A stretch of DNA of 30,904 nucleotides from a virus, in the IMG/VR virus record IMGVR_UViG_3300027747_000199, positions 1 to 30,904 of that record. The stretch is one strand, 5' to 3'. Made by a program: the position numbers and the translations under genes. Under the pieces are notes generated by a model. It saw only the letters and a list, made by a program, of their open reading frames with translations, was not told the DNA's origin and searched no databases. Position 1 is the first letter of the stretch; the number at the start of each line of letters is the position of its first letter. This document shows positions 6,608 to 13,957 of the stretch, one piece after another.

Positions 6608-6847
6608 ATGCAAGCAATCGTCACAAAATGGATTGGCCCGACTAATCATCGCGGCGACCGTATCAAGGCGACGGCGGCCGCTGGAAGTGTAACGGTCCCA
6701 TATAAAAGCGGGGCAGATACGCTTGACGCGCATCGCGTCGCGGCCGTCGCATTCTGCGCGAAATTTGGATGGGATTTTGATCACGTGTCAGGCGACCTGC
6801 CCAATGGGTCGCTCGCATGGGTTCGCTTACCAAAAAAAGGGGTTTAA
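6608..6847 (+). CDS. Conserved small early phage protein, 79 residues
   Basis: The peptide starts MQAIVTKWIGPTNHRGDRIK and has AAAGSVTVPYKSGADTLDAH and a middle FCAKFGWDF. I recognise this as a widespread small phage/prophage family (MQAIxTKxxGPTNxRGxRIKA) with no established function. The N-terminal half is probably a small beta-barrel-like fold rich in Gly and Thr; there is no membrane segment. The ribosome-binding site GGAG lies ten bases upstream of ATG 6608. It ends two bases before the next gene. Confidence in the gene is high, in function none. Confidence 0.8.
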   Translation: MQAIVTKWIGPTNHRGDRIKATAAAGSVTVPYKSGADTLDAHRVAAVAFCAKFGWDFDHVSGDLPNGSLAWVRLPKKGV

Positions 6848-6849
6848 TA

Positions 6850-7080
6850 ATGGATTGGATACGTGTTAAAAGCGACGTTAACGGCAACTCTCGTTGGGTG
6901 TGCCATTGGTTGACGTTCAAACCGGCCGCCGATACTTATGAGGCAGCGCTTGCGCTGGCGCGCCAGATTGGCGGGCGCAAGTATCACAATAAACAATATG
7001 GTGGCGGCATCGTTTTCCAATGCTACGGCCCCGACGATATCGGCCCGCATATCGCGCGCGTTAAAGGGGGAACACAATGA
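6850..7080 (+). CDS. Small early phage protein, 76 residues
   Basis: The peptide begins MDWIRVKSDVNGNSRWVCHW, contains ALALARQIGGRKYHNKQYGG and ends ARVKGGTQ. It is basic and soluble with no membrane segment; the Arg/Lys-rich middle suggests nucleic-acid contact, which is inference. The open frame extends upstream to 6817 but that would overlap the preceding gene; ATG 6850 follows an AAGGGG ribosome-binding site inside the end of the upstream gene and is the better start. The stop overlaps the next start (ATGA at 7077-7080). No family with known function is recognised. Confidence 0.72.
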   Translation: MDWIRVKSDVNGNSRWVCHWLTFKPAADTYEAALALARQIGGRKYHNKQYGGGIVFQCYGPDDIGPHIARVKGGTQ

Positions 7081-7175
7081 AACTCGAAACTTATGCAACG
7101 GCCGCGTTAATCGGATGGGTTATCGTGTGTAGCGTCATCCTATCCGACGCGATTATCGCGGCGCTGTGTCGTTAG
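7077..7175 (+). CDS. Tiny single-pass membrane protein, 32 residues
   Basis: The 99-base gene is translationally coupled to the gene before it (ATGA). The peptide is MKLETYATAALIGWVIVCSV followed by ILSDAIIAALCR, which is a single hydrophobic helix (about 8-30) with a short charged N-terminus. It is preceded by AAAGGGGGAAC, a strong ribosome-binding site. Tiny membrane peptides in early phage clusters can act on host membrane proteins; here that is only a possibility. Support comes from the ribosome-binding site, the coupling and the coherent hydrophobic composition. Confidence 0.55.
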   Translation: MKLETYATAALIGWVIVCSVILSDAIIAALCR

Positions 7176-7225
7176 TGATTGCGGCCGTGTTGGCCGCCAT
7201 CCTAGTGATCATCCTAGACTTATGA
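7175..7225 (+). CDS. Possible 16-residue hydrophobic leader-like peptide
   Basis: GTG at 7175 shares its G with the TAG stop of the preceding gene and opens a 16-codon frame, MIAAVLAAILVIILDL, ending just before the terminator hairpin. The peptide is uninterrupted hydrophobic and would be membrane-active if made. No separate ribosome-binding site is visible; reinitiation after the upstream stop would be needed. It could equally be chance. Confidence 0.2.
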   Translation: MIAAVLAAILVIILDL

Positions 7226-7250
7226 GAACGGCCCGAAAGGGCCGTTTCTC
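7224..7250. terminator. Convergent hairpin terminator between early cluster and replication operon
   Basis: AACGGCCC (7227-7234), GAAA loop, GGGCCGTT (7239-7246) make an 8-bp stem, extendable on both sides by GAGAA/TTCTC pairing with one bulge. It is followed by TTCTC rightward and preceded by GAGAA, giving short U-runs in either direction. It lies exactly where the rightward early cluster and the leftward replication operon meet and overlaps the primase stop by two bases, so it probably serves both strands. Confidence 0.65.
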
Positions 7251-9498
7251 ATTGCCCTAACTGATAATCCGGCTCTACCATCCGACGCAGCGTAGAGGCG
7301 CCCACGGCCGCTAAATCGGGCGCGCAGTAAACGTGGCGCTTAGACTCTAACCCGCGCGCAGCGACGCGGCCGCAATCAATCCAACCGGCCTCTTTGATCG
7401 CTTGCAATAACGCTTGCTGATACAGTTTCAAACCGGCCGGGGCCGACCGCGCCAGATCGTCAAGTACAGCTTGCAATGGGGCCGCGATAACGCCCCGCGT
7501 GAAGACACCCTTGCGGGCGCGCATTAGTTCGAGAATGTAAGACTCGGCACCCGATAGGCTGTTCTCGGTCATAGTTTGCTTAAATTCAGTCATAGGTGGA
7601 GCGGCCCCCGGATTGAAGCGCGACACGTCGCGCGCGTGCAACCAAGCGGCAACGGCCGCGCGGCCGCCCGTCCTCAGCCATTGCCATATGGCCGCGCCAT
7701 CCGCGTCTGACATACGGCCCACATGGGACCAGATACAAAACCAACGGCGATCTTGCGCGCTAATGCTTATAGGCAATAGATCATTCGAGAACGCCAGCAC
7801 AAAGCCCCGGTTTGCCATCATATAGGGGTGAAGTCCCTTCCGATTCACGGCCAGAACCTCAGGCGGGGCCGCGATGATAGGCTTCAGTTTATTGGCCAGG
7901 ACGCGCCTATCGGCCGCCAGCGCTTCTTTTAGCTCGTTGATCACTAGAATCTCTGACTCTAGTTGATAGCCCCATTGGGACGTGAGCGACTCATTGTCGA
8001 CCAAGCCTAAATTATGCTTATTGCCCCCGCAGACGGCCCATATAAACGGGTCATACATAGTGTCCTTGCCCGATCCTTCATCCGACGCGTGCAAAATCGC
8101 GTGATTGATCTTCACGCGCGGGTTCTGGACCTTATAGGCCATAACGTCCCATATATGGTCTAGTTCCGACTGTACCGGGACTAGCTTGCGGCAATGGTCA
8201 ATCCACGCCTGTATAGGCCCCGCTATAGGCGTCGGCCGCGCGTCGACCCAACGATTCGCATAGGGTAGATTGTCCCGCACGGCTAGAACCGACTCACCCG
8301 CAGCGTAGGTCAAGCCCGCGAGGATATGGCCGCCCGCGGCCGTTCGGTTTTCGTCAAACCAGAGCGACGGGTTGATAATGCGCGCCTTGCCGCCGTTATT
8401 GTGCAGCGAATGGCACATGATCCCGCGATAGGTCGCGTCGAACGCCCGACGCGATATAAGCACACGGTCCACTAGGTCAAAATAGGCGTCATCCGACTGC
8501 ACATAGGCGAAACGCTTAAACCAGTCGGCCCGCTCTACCCGCGCCCGCTCGCGCGCTTCAACCTGGGCGATCACGGCCTTAGCGTCATCGGTGAACATCT
8601 CCGTAGGCGTCAGTTTAGACAACGCGCCGCCCATGACCGACGCGAGAAGCTCATTACGTAGACCATAGGTCCGCTTGGGGCCGCCTTGCTCTTCAACCCA
8701 TGCTAGAAACCGCGCGGAGTCCCACTCAACGCAATGCGAGTGCAGACAACAATAGGCCCGCGTAGAGGGCATATAGCGGCCCTCTGGGTTGCCGTCCGAA
8801 TGTTCCGCACTATTAGGGCAGATGACACCCCACCAGCCCGCTGGGTTACCTTTTTGTGTGACTTCCTTGCGCTCGACAAGCCACGCCAGCACGTCATCCG
8901 ATCCGTCGTCCTTTAGGTTACCGGGACGAAATGTTGTAGTCTCAGCCGCGCCGGGGACGACCGATAGAGCGCCGCAGATCTCTTCGAGGCTGAACTCGCG
9001 CGACGGGTTGAACTCGACTAAGCGCGCGGCGAAACGGTCGCGCCCAGGCTTTAAATTGATCGAGCCTGGAATGCGGATATTGCGAACCGGATTAATAGCG
9101 CCGGGGTCCGTATAGCCCGCAGCGGCTATAGCCTTGATCGCGGCGCTATAGACCGACTTATGCGGCTGATCGTCTAGCCGGAAGACATAGCACCATTGGT
9201 AGTTATCTTTCGACGTTTCAATGATCCAAGTAGGTCTGATCGTTGGCGTCTTCGATTTAGTCCCGACGTCATCTAACACTAGACACCACACGTTCTCGCA
9301 GAACGCAGCGCCCGCGCTGACCCGCTGGCCGTCGAACCGACTTTCGATAAAGCTGCCGATATTGACGTACCAAGCGCCTTCACCGCGCGGCTTGCGAAAC
9401 GCAGGATAGGCGTAGCCGCCATCGCGCTCGACTTGTTTAGTGAATAGTACAACTTCACCCTCTGGCGCGAGGGCTATGATATGATCCACGAGTTCCAT
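7249..9498 (-). CDS. Bifunctional primase / SF3-type helicase (RepB-like primase + DUF5906)
   Basis: A 749-residue replication protein. The N-terminal part (about 1-165) resembles a RepB-like archaeo-eukaryotic primase: acidic pair LVLDD (Asp76/Asp77), then NPVRNIRIPGSINLK (136-150). A Cys/His cluster at about 227-256 (ICPNSAEH and YCCLHSHC) looks like a zinc-binding linker. The C-terminal part is a DUF5906-like helicase: Walker A DEGSGKDT (473-480), Walker B-like LVINEL (518-523), sensor FSND (570-573) and the arginine-finger-like AQDRRW (581-586). It would unwind DNA and make primers for the adjacent polymerase. It starts at ATG 9498 behind an AGGAG ribosome-binding site and is the last gene of the leftward replication operon. 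Confidence 0.87.
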   Translation of the reverse strand: MELVDHIIALAPEGEVVLFTKQVERDGGYAYPAFRKPRGEGAWYVNIGSFIESRFDGQRVSAGAAFCENVWCLVLDDVGTKSKTPTIRPTWIIETSKDNYQWCYVFRLDDQPHKSVYSAAIKAIAAAGYTDPGAINPVRNIRIPGSINLKPGRDRFAARLVEFNPSREFSLEEICGALSVVPGAAETTTFRPGNLKDDGSDDVLAWLVERKEVTQKGNPAGWWGVICPNSAEHSDGNPEGRYMPSTRAYCCLHSHCVEWDSARFLAWVEEQGGPKRTYGLRNELLASVMGGALSKLTPTEMFTDDAKAVIAQVEARERARVERADWFKRFAYVQSDDAYFDLVDRVLISRRAFDATYRGIMCHSLHNNGGKARIINPSLWFDENRTAAGGHILAGLTYAAGESVLAVRDNLPYANRWVDARPTPIAGPIQAWIDHCRKLVPVQSELDHIWDVMAYKVQNPRVKINHAILHASDEGSGKDTMYDPFIWAVCGGNKHNLGLVDNESLTSQWGYQLESEILVINELKEALAADRRVLANKLKPIIAAPPEVLAVNRKGLHPYMMANRGFVLAFSNDLLPISISAQDRRWFCIWSHVGRMSDADGAAIWQWLRTGGRAAVAAWLHARDVSRFNPGAAPPMTEFKQTMTENSLSGAESYILELMRARKGVFTRGVIAAPLQAVLDDLARSAPAGLKLYQQALLQAIKEAGWIDCGRVAARGLESKRHVYCAPDLAAVGASTLRRMVEPDYQLGQ

Positions 9499-9513
9499 GT
9501 GCTCTCCTAGTTC

Positions 9514-9542
9514 AAGCCCGTCCCCACGACGGGCTTTTTTTT
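9514..9542 (+). terminator. Rho-independent terminator pointing rightward, against the operon
   Basis: AAGCCCGTC (9514-9522), loop CCCAC, GACGGGCTT (9528-9536) give a perfect 9-bp stem followed by eight T (9535-9542). Read rightward it is a textbook terminator. Both neighbouring genes are leftward, so it would stop antisense transcription; read leftward the A-run precedes the stem and no U-run follows. Confidence 0.75.
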
Positions 9543-9543
9543 G

Positions 9544-11400
9544 TTACTTACCGTAACGGGTCATCTGCTTAACTTCTGCCTTTAGGGGCAAACCTGCCGC
9601 CCACGGCGGCGACGTACACATCACGCGGCGTAATACGTCGGGGTCACCGTCCTCTAGGACGATCTCATCGTGTACGTGGAGCACTACGTTATCTAGCTGG
9701 CGTAGCGCGTGGCGCAGCACATCATTGGCGACTGCTTGCGTGATGTTCTCGCAAGCCAAGCCCTTCCACAGTCGAGCGCGCGGCCATTCTTTAGCGTCAG
9801 CGGCGGGCTTCCAGGCGGCTTTACAGTATGAAATGCCATCTTCTTCCAGTTTTGCAAACGGGTAACACAGAACGCGGCCCGAAGGAAGAATGTACCAGAG
9901 ATGCTGCCGGTCGAATAGATAAGTCACCCGACCCGCGCTGAACTCGGCGTTAGGCGTGTGCATAGCCGACGTATAGGCCCGCTCAAGTTCTGACCAGAAC
10001 CGCACCGCCCATTGGTTAGACCGTCTCCAAGCGTCTACCATGCGCTTGGCATCGGCTTCGGGTAGGTGGATACCGTATGCGCGGCCCATAGCAGCGAACG
10101 CGCCTACGCCTCCGGCGTACCCGCACGATAGCTCCTGAACCTTGCCGATCTGGCGCTGATCGTCGGTCACCTGATCGACCGAGCATCCGAACGTAGCGGC
10201 GGCGTTAATCTTGTAAATGTCCTGGTCGAACTGCTTGAGCTTCTCGTCGCCCATGCCAGATAGCCACGGGTTGACGCGCGCCTCGATAGCCGACCAGTCA
10301 GCGACTACGAAATTACCAATGAGCGCGGGTCTAAGCATCCCCTTGAGCACATCTGTGACTCTTCGTCCGTGAAGAGGGACAATTGCTCGACCGGCGACCA
10401 TGTCGTCTCTAACGGCAGCGGGATCTTTGGCGGTCTTGCGGGTGAAATTATGGACTTGTGCGCCGTAAGAAGAGGCTCGCCCCGTCGCAGATCCGCCAGC
10501 AAAAACAAATGCGCCTCGTACTCGGTCATCTTCGACATCGGCCAACTCCTGTAGACGTTTGAACTTTGCGATGCTGGACGCCCATAGATCGTCCGCGCAT
10601 TGCACCACCTCACGCACATCCGGGTCTAGGTCATCACACGCTAATAGATTAGCGCGAACGGCCTTGTCGATGCTGTACTTCTCACCGACCCACATCAACT
10701 TCTTCTGCTCGTCGGTCACCCGCGCCAGCACCCACTCGCGCATACGTGGCGAGCGCACGGCCAGACCGCCCGTGATCTCGGTCACAATCGCTTGTATCTC
10801 AGCTAGTTCGGCGTCAGCGTAGCGAATAGCGGCCTTGCATAGTGCAACGTCCACCTTGACGCCACGGTCGTTTATGCGCTCGTTGACGTGGTAATCAGTC
10901 ATCTCATCTTGAGATAGTTGACGCAGGGCGAGGCTCACGGCGCGCATAGCGCGCACATCTTGCTCGCAATATTCGATGAGTTCTGGAATGAGCTTGTCAT
11001 TGTAAGGCGGCACGCAACATTGCCGCACAAGATAATCGCCCCGGCGGTCTTTCTTCATGTCAGCGCCAGCAAAGCGACCGACGTCCTCAAGCGACCCCGG
11101 CGCGCAGTTAGCGCGGGCTTGTGTTGCGGTGCAATAAAACTGCTCAAGATCGAAATTGATCTGTAGCACATACCAAAAGATCAGACGCTCAAACGCGGCG
11201 TTATGCGCTCTTATCTGACCTTTATGATTCTTTATCGAATCAGGGAATGGTTGGTCGGGCGTCCATGTCTGGACGTCGCCGTCGTCGAAAGCGTAGGACA
11301 TACAGATGACTTCGGTTTCCAAGTCCTGCGCGTAGTTATAGACACCCGCGACCCGAAGGTCGCAGGTGCTACGGGTTTCAAAGTCAACCCAAAGGATCAC
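9544..11400 (-). CDS. DNA polymerase I-like (family A) with 3'-5' exonuclease domain
   Basis: This 618-residue replicative polymerase lacks a 5'-3' exonuclease domain. The exonuclease part has Exo I DFET (Asp6, Glu8), Exo II-like AHNAAFE (65-71) and Exo III YCEQD (144-148). The polymerase part has motif A ADWSAIEAR (367-375, Asp368), motif B RQIGKVQELSCGYAGG (416-431) and motif C HDE (577-579). All expected catalytic acidic residues appear present except that Exo II has Glu where Asp is usual. The start is GTG 11400, directly after the upstream gene's TAA; a later ATG would remove the Exo I motif. It sits between the putative ssDNA-binding protein and the primase-helicase, a common phage replication cassette. 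Confidence 0.93.
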   Translation of the reverse strand: MILWVDFETRSTCDLRVAGVYNYAQDLETEVICMSYAFDDGDVQTWTPDQPFPDSIKNHKGQIRAHNAAFERLIFWYVLQINFDLEQFYCTATQARANCAPGSLEDVGRFAGADMKKDRRGDYLVRQCCVPPYNDKLIPELIEYCEQDVRAMRAVSLALRQLSQDEMTDYHVNERINDRGVKVDVALCKAAIRYADAELAEIQAIVTEITGGLAVRSPRMREWVLARVTDEQKKLMWVGEKYSIDKAVRANLLACDDLDPDVREVVQCADDLWASSIAKFKRLQELADVEDDRVRGAFVFAGGSATGRASSYGAQVHNFTRKTAKDPAAVRDDMVAGRAIVPLHGRRVTDVLKGMLRPALIGNFVVADWSAIEARVNPWLSGMGDEKLKQFDQDIYKINAAATFGCSVDQVTDDQRQIGKVQELSCGYAGGVGAFAAMGRAYGIHLPEADAKRMVDAWRRSNQWAVRFWSELERAYTSAMHTPNAEFSAGRVTYLFDRQHLWYILPSGRVLCYPFAKLEEDGISYCKAAWKPAADAKEWPRARLWKGLACENITQAVANDVLRHALRQLDNVVLHVHDEIVLEDGDPDVLRRVMCTSPPWAAGLPLKAEVKQMTRYGK

Positions 11401-12024
11401 TTACCCTGCGCGACGGCGGCGCGTCGGCTGGGGGGCTTCCTCTACCTCTTCAGGTCCGTCCATCGACATAAACTCGACGATCTCAAAGATCGGCGTGTAA
11501 ATGCGACCGTAAGACTTGTGCTGGTAATGCTCCTTTTTGAGCAGCACAACCGGCACGGGCTTCGACTCATCTACAGACACTTGGTTCGCAAACGCGCTTG
11601 CCAAGGCTTCGTAGGAACGCTTGCCGCCGACCGAAGTCGTCGTATAGCGCGCCTCAAGACCCTTATCTTCGCCGGTCAAACACTTGAGCGAGAACCCGAC
11701 TTGCTTTTCCCAACCGCGAGCGGCGTGGGGAGGCGCGTCGTCCGTGTCCGGCAACGGATCGGTTAGCGCGACCATACGCTCGCCCAGCACAACGCCGTCG
11801 CCCCAGGCGATCCAACCATGTACAAAGCTGAACGGGTTTACCGCCCATTTCGAGTCAGACTCAACTTCAGTCTGATCAGCGCCGAACACCCAATGACCAG
11901 TCTTGTCCATTTTCAGGATGACCGAACCAGCGGAGGCGGCGGGCGATGCAACGGTTTTGATAGCCGTTGCGATTGCTGCGAGAGCGGGAAGACCTGCTTT
12001 ATTGAAGGCTACTAAATTTGACAT
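11401..12024 (-). CDS. Putative ssDNA-binding protein of the PolA/DUF2800 replication cassette
   Basis: A 207-residue protein with KMDKTGHWVFGADQTEVE (about 39-56), WAVNPFSFVHGWIAWGDG (60-77) and HYQHKSYGRIYTPIFEIVEF near 165-185, ending in an acidic tract and RRRR. I recognise the family from phage replication modules, always beside a family A polymerase and a DUF2800 nuclease; by position and the acidic tail, which ssDNA-binding proteins often have, it is the likely single-strand binding protein. That role is inferred, not shown. The frame opens at a TTG (12036), but ATG 12024 (or 12027) follows a GGA at proper spacing and lies just after the upstream stop, so 12024 was chosen. Confidence 0.7.
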   Translation of the reverse strand: MSNLVAFNKAGLPALAAIATAIKTVASPAASAGSVILKMDKTGHWVFGADQTEVESDSKWAVNPFSFVHGWIAWGDGVVLGERMVALTDPLPDTDDAPPHAARGWEKQVGFSLKCLTGEDKGLEARYTTTSVGGKRSYEALASAFANQVSVDESKPVPVVLLKKEHYQHKSYGRIYTPIFEIVEFMSMDGPEEVEEAPQPTRRRRAG

Positions 12025-12028
12025 CATT

Positions 12029-13153
12029 TCATCCAAGTTTAAAAAGAGCAGTTTTCATCTGCTCGGGAAGAAACACAACCGCTGACCGAGGATCACTCTC
12101 CGGGGCGATTGTGGTTCCCGACGACACCGCAACAACGATGTCATCGGGGAGGTTGAGTTTACTCTTTTTCAAGATCTTCTCAACCTTGGCGGGCGACAAC
12201 AGGGCTGTCTCCACCAATTCTTCGCGGTCTACGCCTAGCTTAGTCAGCGCAGCGTAAGCCTTGTCTTCATCAACCCATTGGCGCAGCGCGCGCTTAGGGA
12301 CCAACTTGTAACCCGGAACTGGCTCGCCGGACTCAAGGATCTGGTGCGCCAGATCGCGCAAGTCGCCGATCCATTTCTCGACCAGATCGGCAGTCGCCAA
12401 GTACTCGCCAATTTTAGCGGGGTCTAGGTCTTTGATCTGCACCTTCAGCGCGCGCTCGGCCGCGCCGGTCATCTGCGGGCAGATCGGCTTGGCAGGGCAG
12501 TAACGGCAATGGTCGCCAACTTTAAGCGGCGCGGCGGCGTTCTGTGACGCGGTGACGGCGTGTACTAGATCACGCTCAAACTGCTTAACGCGCGCGACCG
12601 TGGTCGTCCAACGCTTGACCGCTGGCGGCTGGACGATGACCATCTCGACCTCAGACACGCCATCAAACGCCCACTCCAGACCTTTGGTCCGCATCGCAGC
12701 AGCGGCGTAGAAAAGCAACTGCTCGTTCTCCTCGACGTCTACTTCACCGCGCCCAAACTTCCAATCAAGGATGACGGCGCGGTCGTCGATCCGGCCGATT
12801 AGGTCAGCAGACCCGAACACCCCGGGAAGCAGTTTGCCGAAGTTAACGTGCGACTCGACATTGTACTCCATGTCGCCGTTTGGGTCGATCTCGTTTAGCG
12901 CGGCCATTGCCGGGACGATCTTCTCGTCGATCAAATCCTCGGTCATAGTCTGGTCGTTCTCGGTCATGCCAAGTACGCTCTTGATCTCCAGACTAGGATC
13001 TTCTAACAGCATCGCCATCGCGCTATGACATAGCGTGCCTTGATCGGCGGCGTCGCCCGTTACACGCGGGGGCATCTTCTGCACAAGCGCCACGCTGCCG
13101 GGGCAGTTGACGACGCGCTTGGCGGTCGAACCGCCAACGATATTAGAGTGCAT
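12029..13153 (-). CDS. DUF2800 nuclease (RecB/Cas4-like PD-(D/E)XK, Fe-S type)
   Basis: A 374-residue exonuclease-like protein. The PD-(D/E)XK signature is visible: His43 (LCHSAM), Asp117 (GSADLIG), Asp130-Trp-Lys132 (ILDWKFG) and the QLLFY motif (145-149). Four cysteines at 17, 216, 219 and 225 (NCPGS and CRYCPAKPIC) match the arrangement that binds a 4Fe-4S cluster in Cas4 and AddB-type nucleases. In phage the family is thought to process ends during recombination-linked replication; that is family knowledge and partly inference. ATG 13153 overlaps the upstream gene by 11 bases, and the stop is followed within five bases by the putative ssDNA-binding gene. Confidence 0.87.
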   Translation of the reverse strand: MHSNIVGGSTAKRVVNCPGSVALVQKMPPRVTGDAADQGTLCHSAMAMLLEDPSLEIKSVLGMTENDQTMTEDLIDEKIVPAMAALNEIDPNGDMEYNVESHVNFGKLLPGVFGSADLIGRIDDRAVILDWKFGRGEVDVEENEQLLFYAAAAMRTKGLEWAFDGVSEVEMVIVQPPAVKRWTTTVARVKQFERDLVHAVTASQNAAAPLKVGDHCRYCPAKPICPQMTGAAERALKVQIKDLDPAKIGEYLATADLVEKWIGDLRDLAHQILESGEPVPGYKLVPKRALRQWVDEDKAYAALTKLGVDREELVETALLSPAKVEKILKKSKLNLPDDIVVAVSSGTTIAPESDPRSAVVFLPEQMKTALFKLG

Positions 13154-13436
13154 TTGCTTTCCCTTTGATCAGGTTCGTTAATGATTCCTGCGACAGCATC
13201 GCAGGGTTGTGACGCCCAAGCATTTTAGTGACCCACCCGCGCTGCCAAAGCAGCGAGAGCGACACTTTAGCGCCAAGGGCCAGCAACTCAGCCGTGGTGT
13301 AGGTCTTGCCGCCGGGAAAGACCCAAGTGTTTTTGATGCGCCAATGCGGTACGCACATCAGGTTGCCTTTGTAAAACACAGGGGTCAGGTCCAACGGCTC
13401 AAAGTCGCCGTTGTCGTCTTTCATGATGTGGATCAT
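13143..13436 (-). CDS. Small protein of unknown function, 97 residues, replication operon
   Basis: The peptide begins MIHIMKDDNGDFEPLDLTPV and has a middle YKGNLMCVPHWRIKNTW, then FPGGKTYTTAELLALGAKV. It is soluble, with no recognised domain. The start ATG 13436 overlaps the upstream stop (ATGA), so the longer frame to 13493 was rejected; it overlaps the DUF2800 nuclease by 11 bases. Its place at the head of the replication operon, with translation coupled on both sides, suggests an accessory replication role, which is inference. Confidence 0.65.
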   Translation of the reverse strand: MIHIMKDDNGDFEPLDLTPVFYKGNLMCVPHWRIKNTWVFPGGKTYTTAELLALGAKVSLSLLWQRGWVTKMLGRHNPAMLSQESLTNLIKGKANAL

Positions 13437-13591
13437 TCTGCTTCGTCCTCTTCCAAGCTGATGGTGACCTTGTGCATTGTGGAGTACCCACAATCGAATT
13501 CGACTTTGTTGAACTTCGCGCTAGGCAGCAGCGATTCAAGGTAGGTGATGAGGATGTTTCGGACTTCTTCGCGATCTAGGATGATTTTCAC
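13433..13591 (-). CDS. Small conserved phage protein, 52 residues (first gene of replication operon)
   Basis: Peptide VKIILDREEVRNILITYLES followed by LLPSAKFNKVEFDCGYSTMH and VTISLEEDEAE. The pattern resembles a small phage family (KIILDRxEVRNIL...NxVEFDCGY) of unknown function. The start is GTG 13591 behind a weak GGGAA box; the open frame continues upstream to 13711, but that runs through the promoter of the divergent gene and is not coding by eye. It is the first leftward gene after the divergent control region. ATGA overlap links it to the 97-residue gene. Confidence 0.68.
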   Translation of the reverse strand: MKIILDREEVRNILITYLESLLPSAKFNKVEFDCGYSTMHKVTISLEEDEAE

Positions 13592-13684
13592 TTTGGATTC
13601 CCGTTTAGTGAAGTGGTTGGAGTCGCTACTTTGCCCGATCACAATCTGCTTGTCAACAACTTTTTTGCAAGATATGATGGCGGC
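13592..13684. promoter_or_regulatory. Divergent promoter region between replication operon and nuclease/helicase cluster
   Basis: A 93-bp gap with facing -35 elements: rightward TTGTCA (13650-13655) and leftward TTGACA (complement of 13651-13656) overlap in TTGTCAACAA, which is a small inverted repeat (TTGT..ACAA). The rightward promoter is clear (separate entry). The leftward -10 is weak: 17 bases on is CAAAGT, 3 of 6 consensus bases. Shared -35 DNA means one bound protein could control both directions. Confidence 0.6.
13650..13678 (+). promoter_or_regulatory. Strong rightward sigma70-type promoter, near-leaderless
   Basis: TTGTCA (13650-13655), 17-base spacer, TATGAT (13673-13678): five of six consensus bases in each box. 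The likely start point about seven bases after the -10 falls at or beside the ATG at 13685, so the transcript would have almost no 5' leader. It drives 13685-17105. Confidence 0.75.
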
Positions 13685-13957
13685 ATGAAAGAAAGCGAAA
13701 TCGAACGCCATTTCGTCTGGACTGTTGAGACGATGGGCGGCAAAACGTACAAGTTTACAAGCCCCGGCGTGCGGGGCGTGGCCGACCGTGTGGCATGTCT
13801 GCCAGACGGGTCGGTGTGGTTCGTAGAACTTAAAACCAAGGGGGGCAAACTCAGCAAACTACAGGAACACTTCGGCGCAATCATGCGCCAACTCAATCAA
13901 AACTACACAGTAATCTGGAACCTAGAAGGGGTAGCACAATGGGCAAAGTCCTTGTAG
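13685..13957 (+). CDS. VRR-NUC domain nuclease
   Basis: A 90-residue stand-alone VRR-NUC protein, a PD-(D/E)XK-type nuclease fold. Visible motifs are GVRGVADR (29-35 region, Asp34), FVELKTKGG with Glu48-Leu-Lys50, and Gln60 of LSKLQEH, which together give the G-x-D...E-x-K...Q set of the family. Such proteins are structure-specific nucleases, often beside phage SNF2-type helicases, and this one is two genes upstream of one. The frame opens at a GTG at 13613, but the strong promoter lies inside that stretch, so ATG 13685 was chosen. It overlaps the methyltransferase gene by 19 bases. Confidence 0.87.
   Translation: MKESEIERHFVWTVETMGGKTYKFTSPGVRGVADRVACLPDGSVWFVELKTKGGKLSKLQEHFGAIMRQLNQNYTVIWNLEGVAQWAKSL

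Noticed and set aside
6423-6692. 89-codon + frame overlapping the 6370 and 6608 genes
   Set aside because: Arg-rich off-frame reading of GC-rich coding DNA; the two overlapped genes have good ribosome-binding sites and family resemblance.
11203-11766. Open 187-codon frame on the + strand
   Set aside because: It is antisense to the well-supported polymerase and ssDNA-binding genes, with no ribosome-binding site or recognisable protein.
13592-13711. Upstream extension of the 52-residue replication-operon gene
   Set aside because: It covers the divergent promoter and the start of the VRR-NUC gene; the GTG at 13591 is the plausible start.
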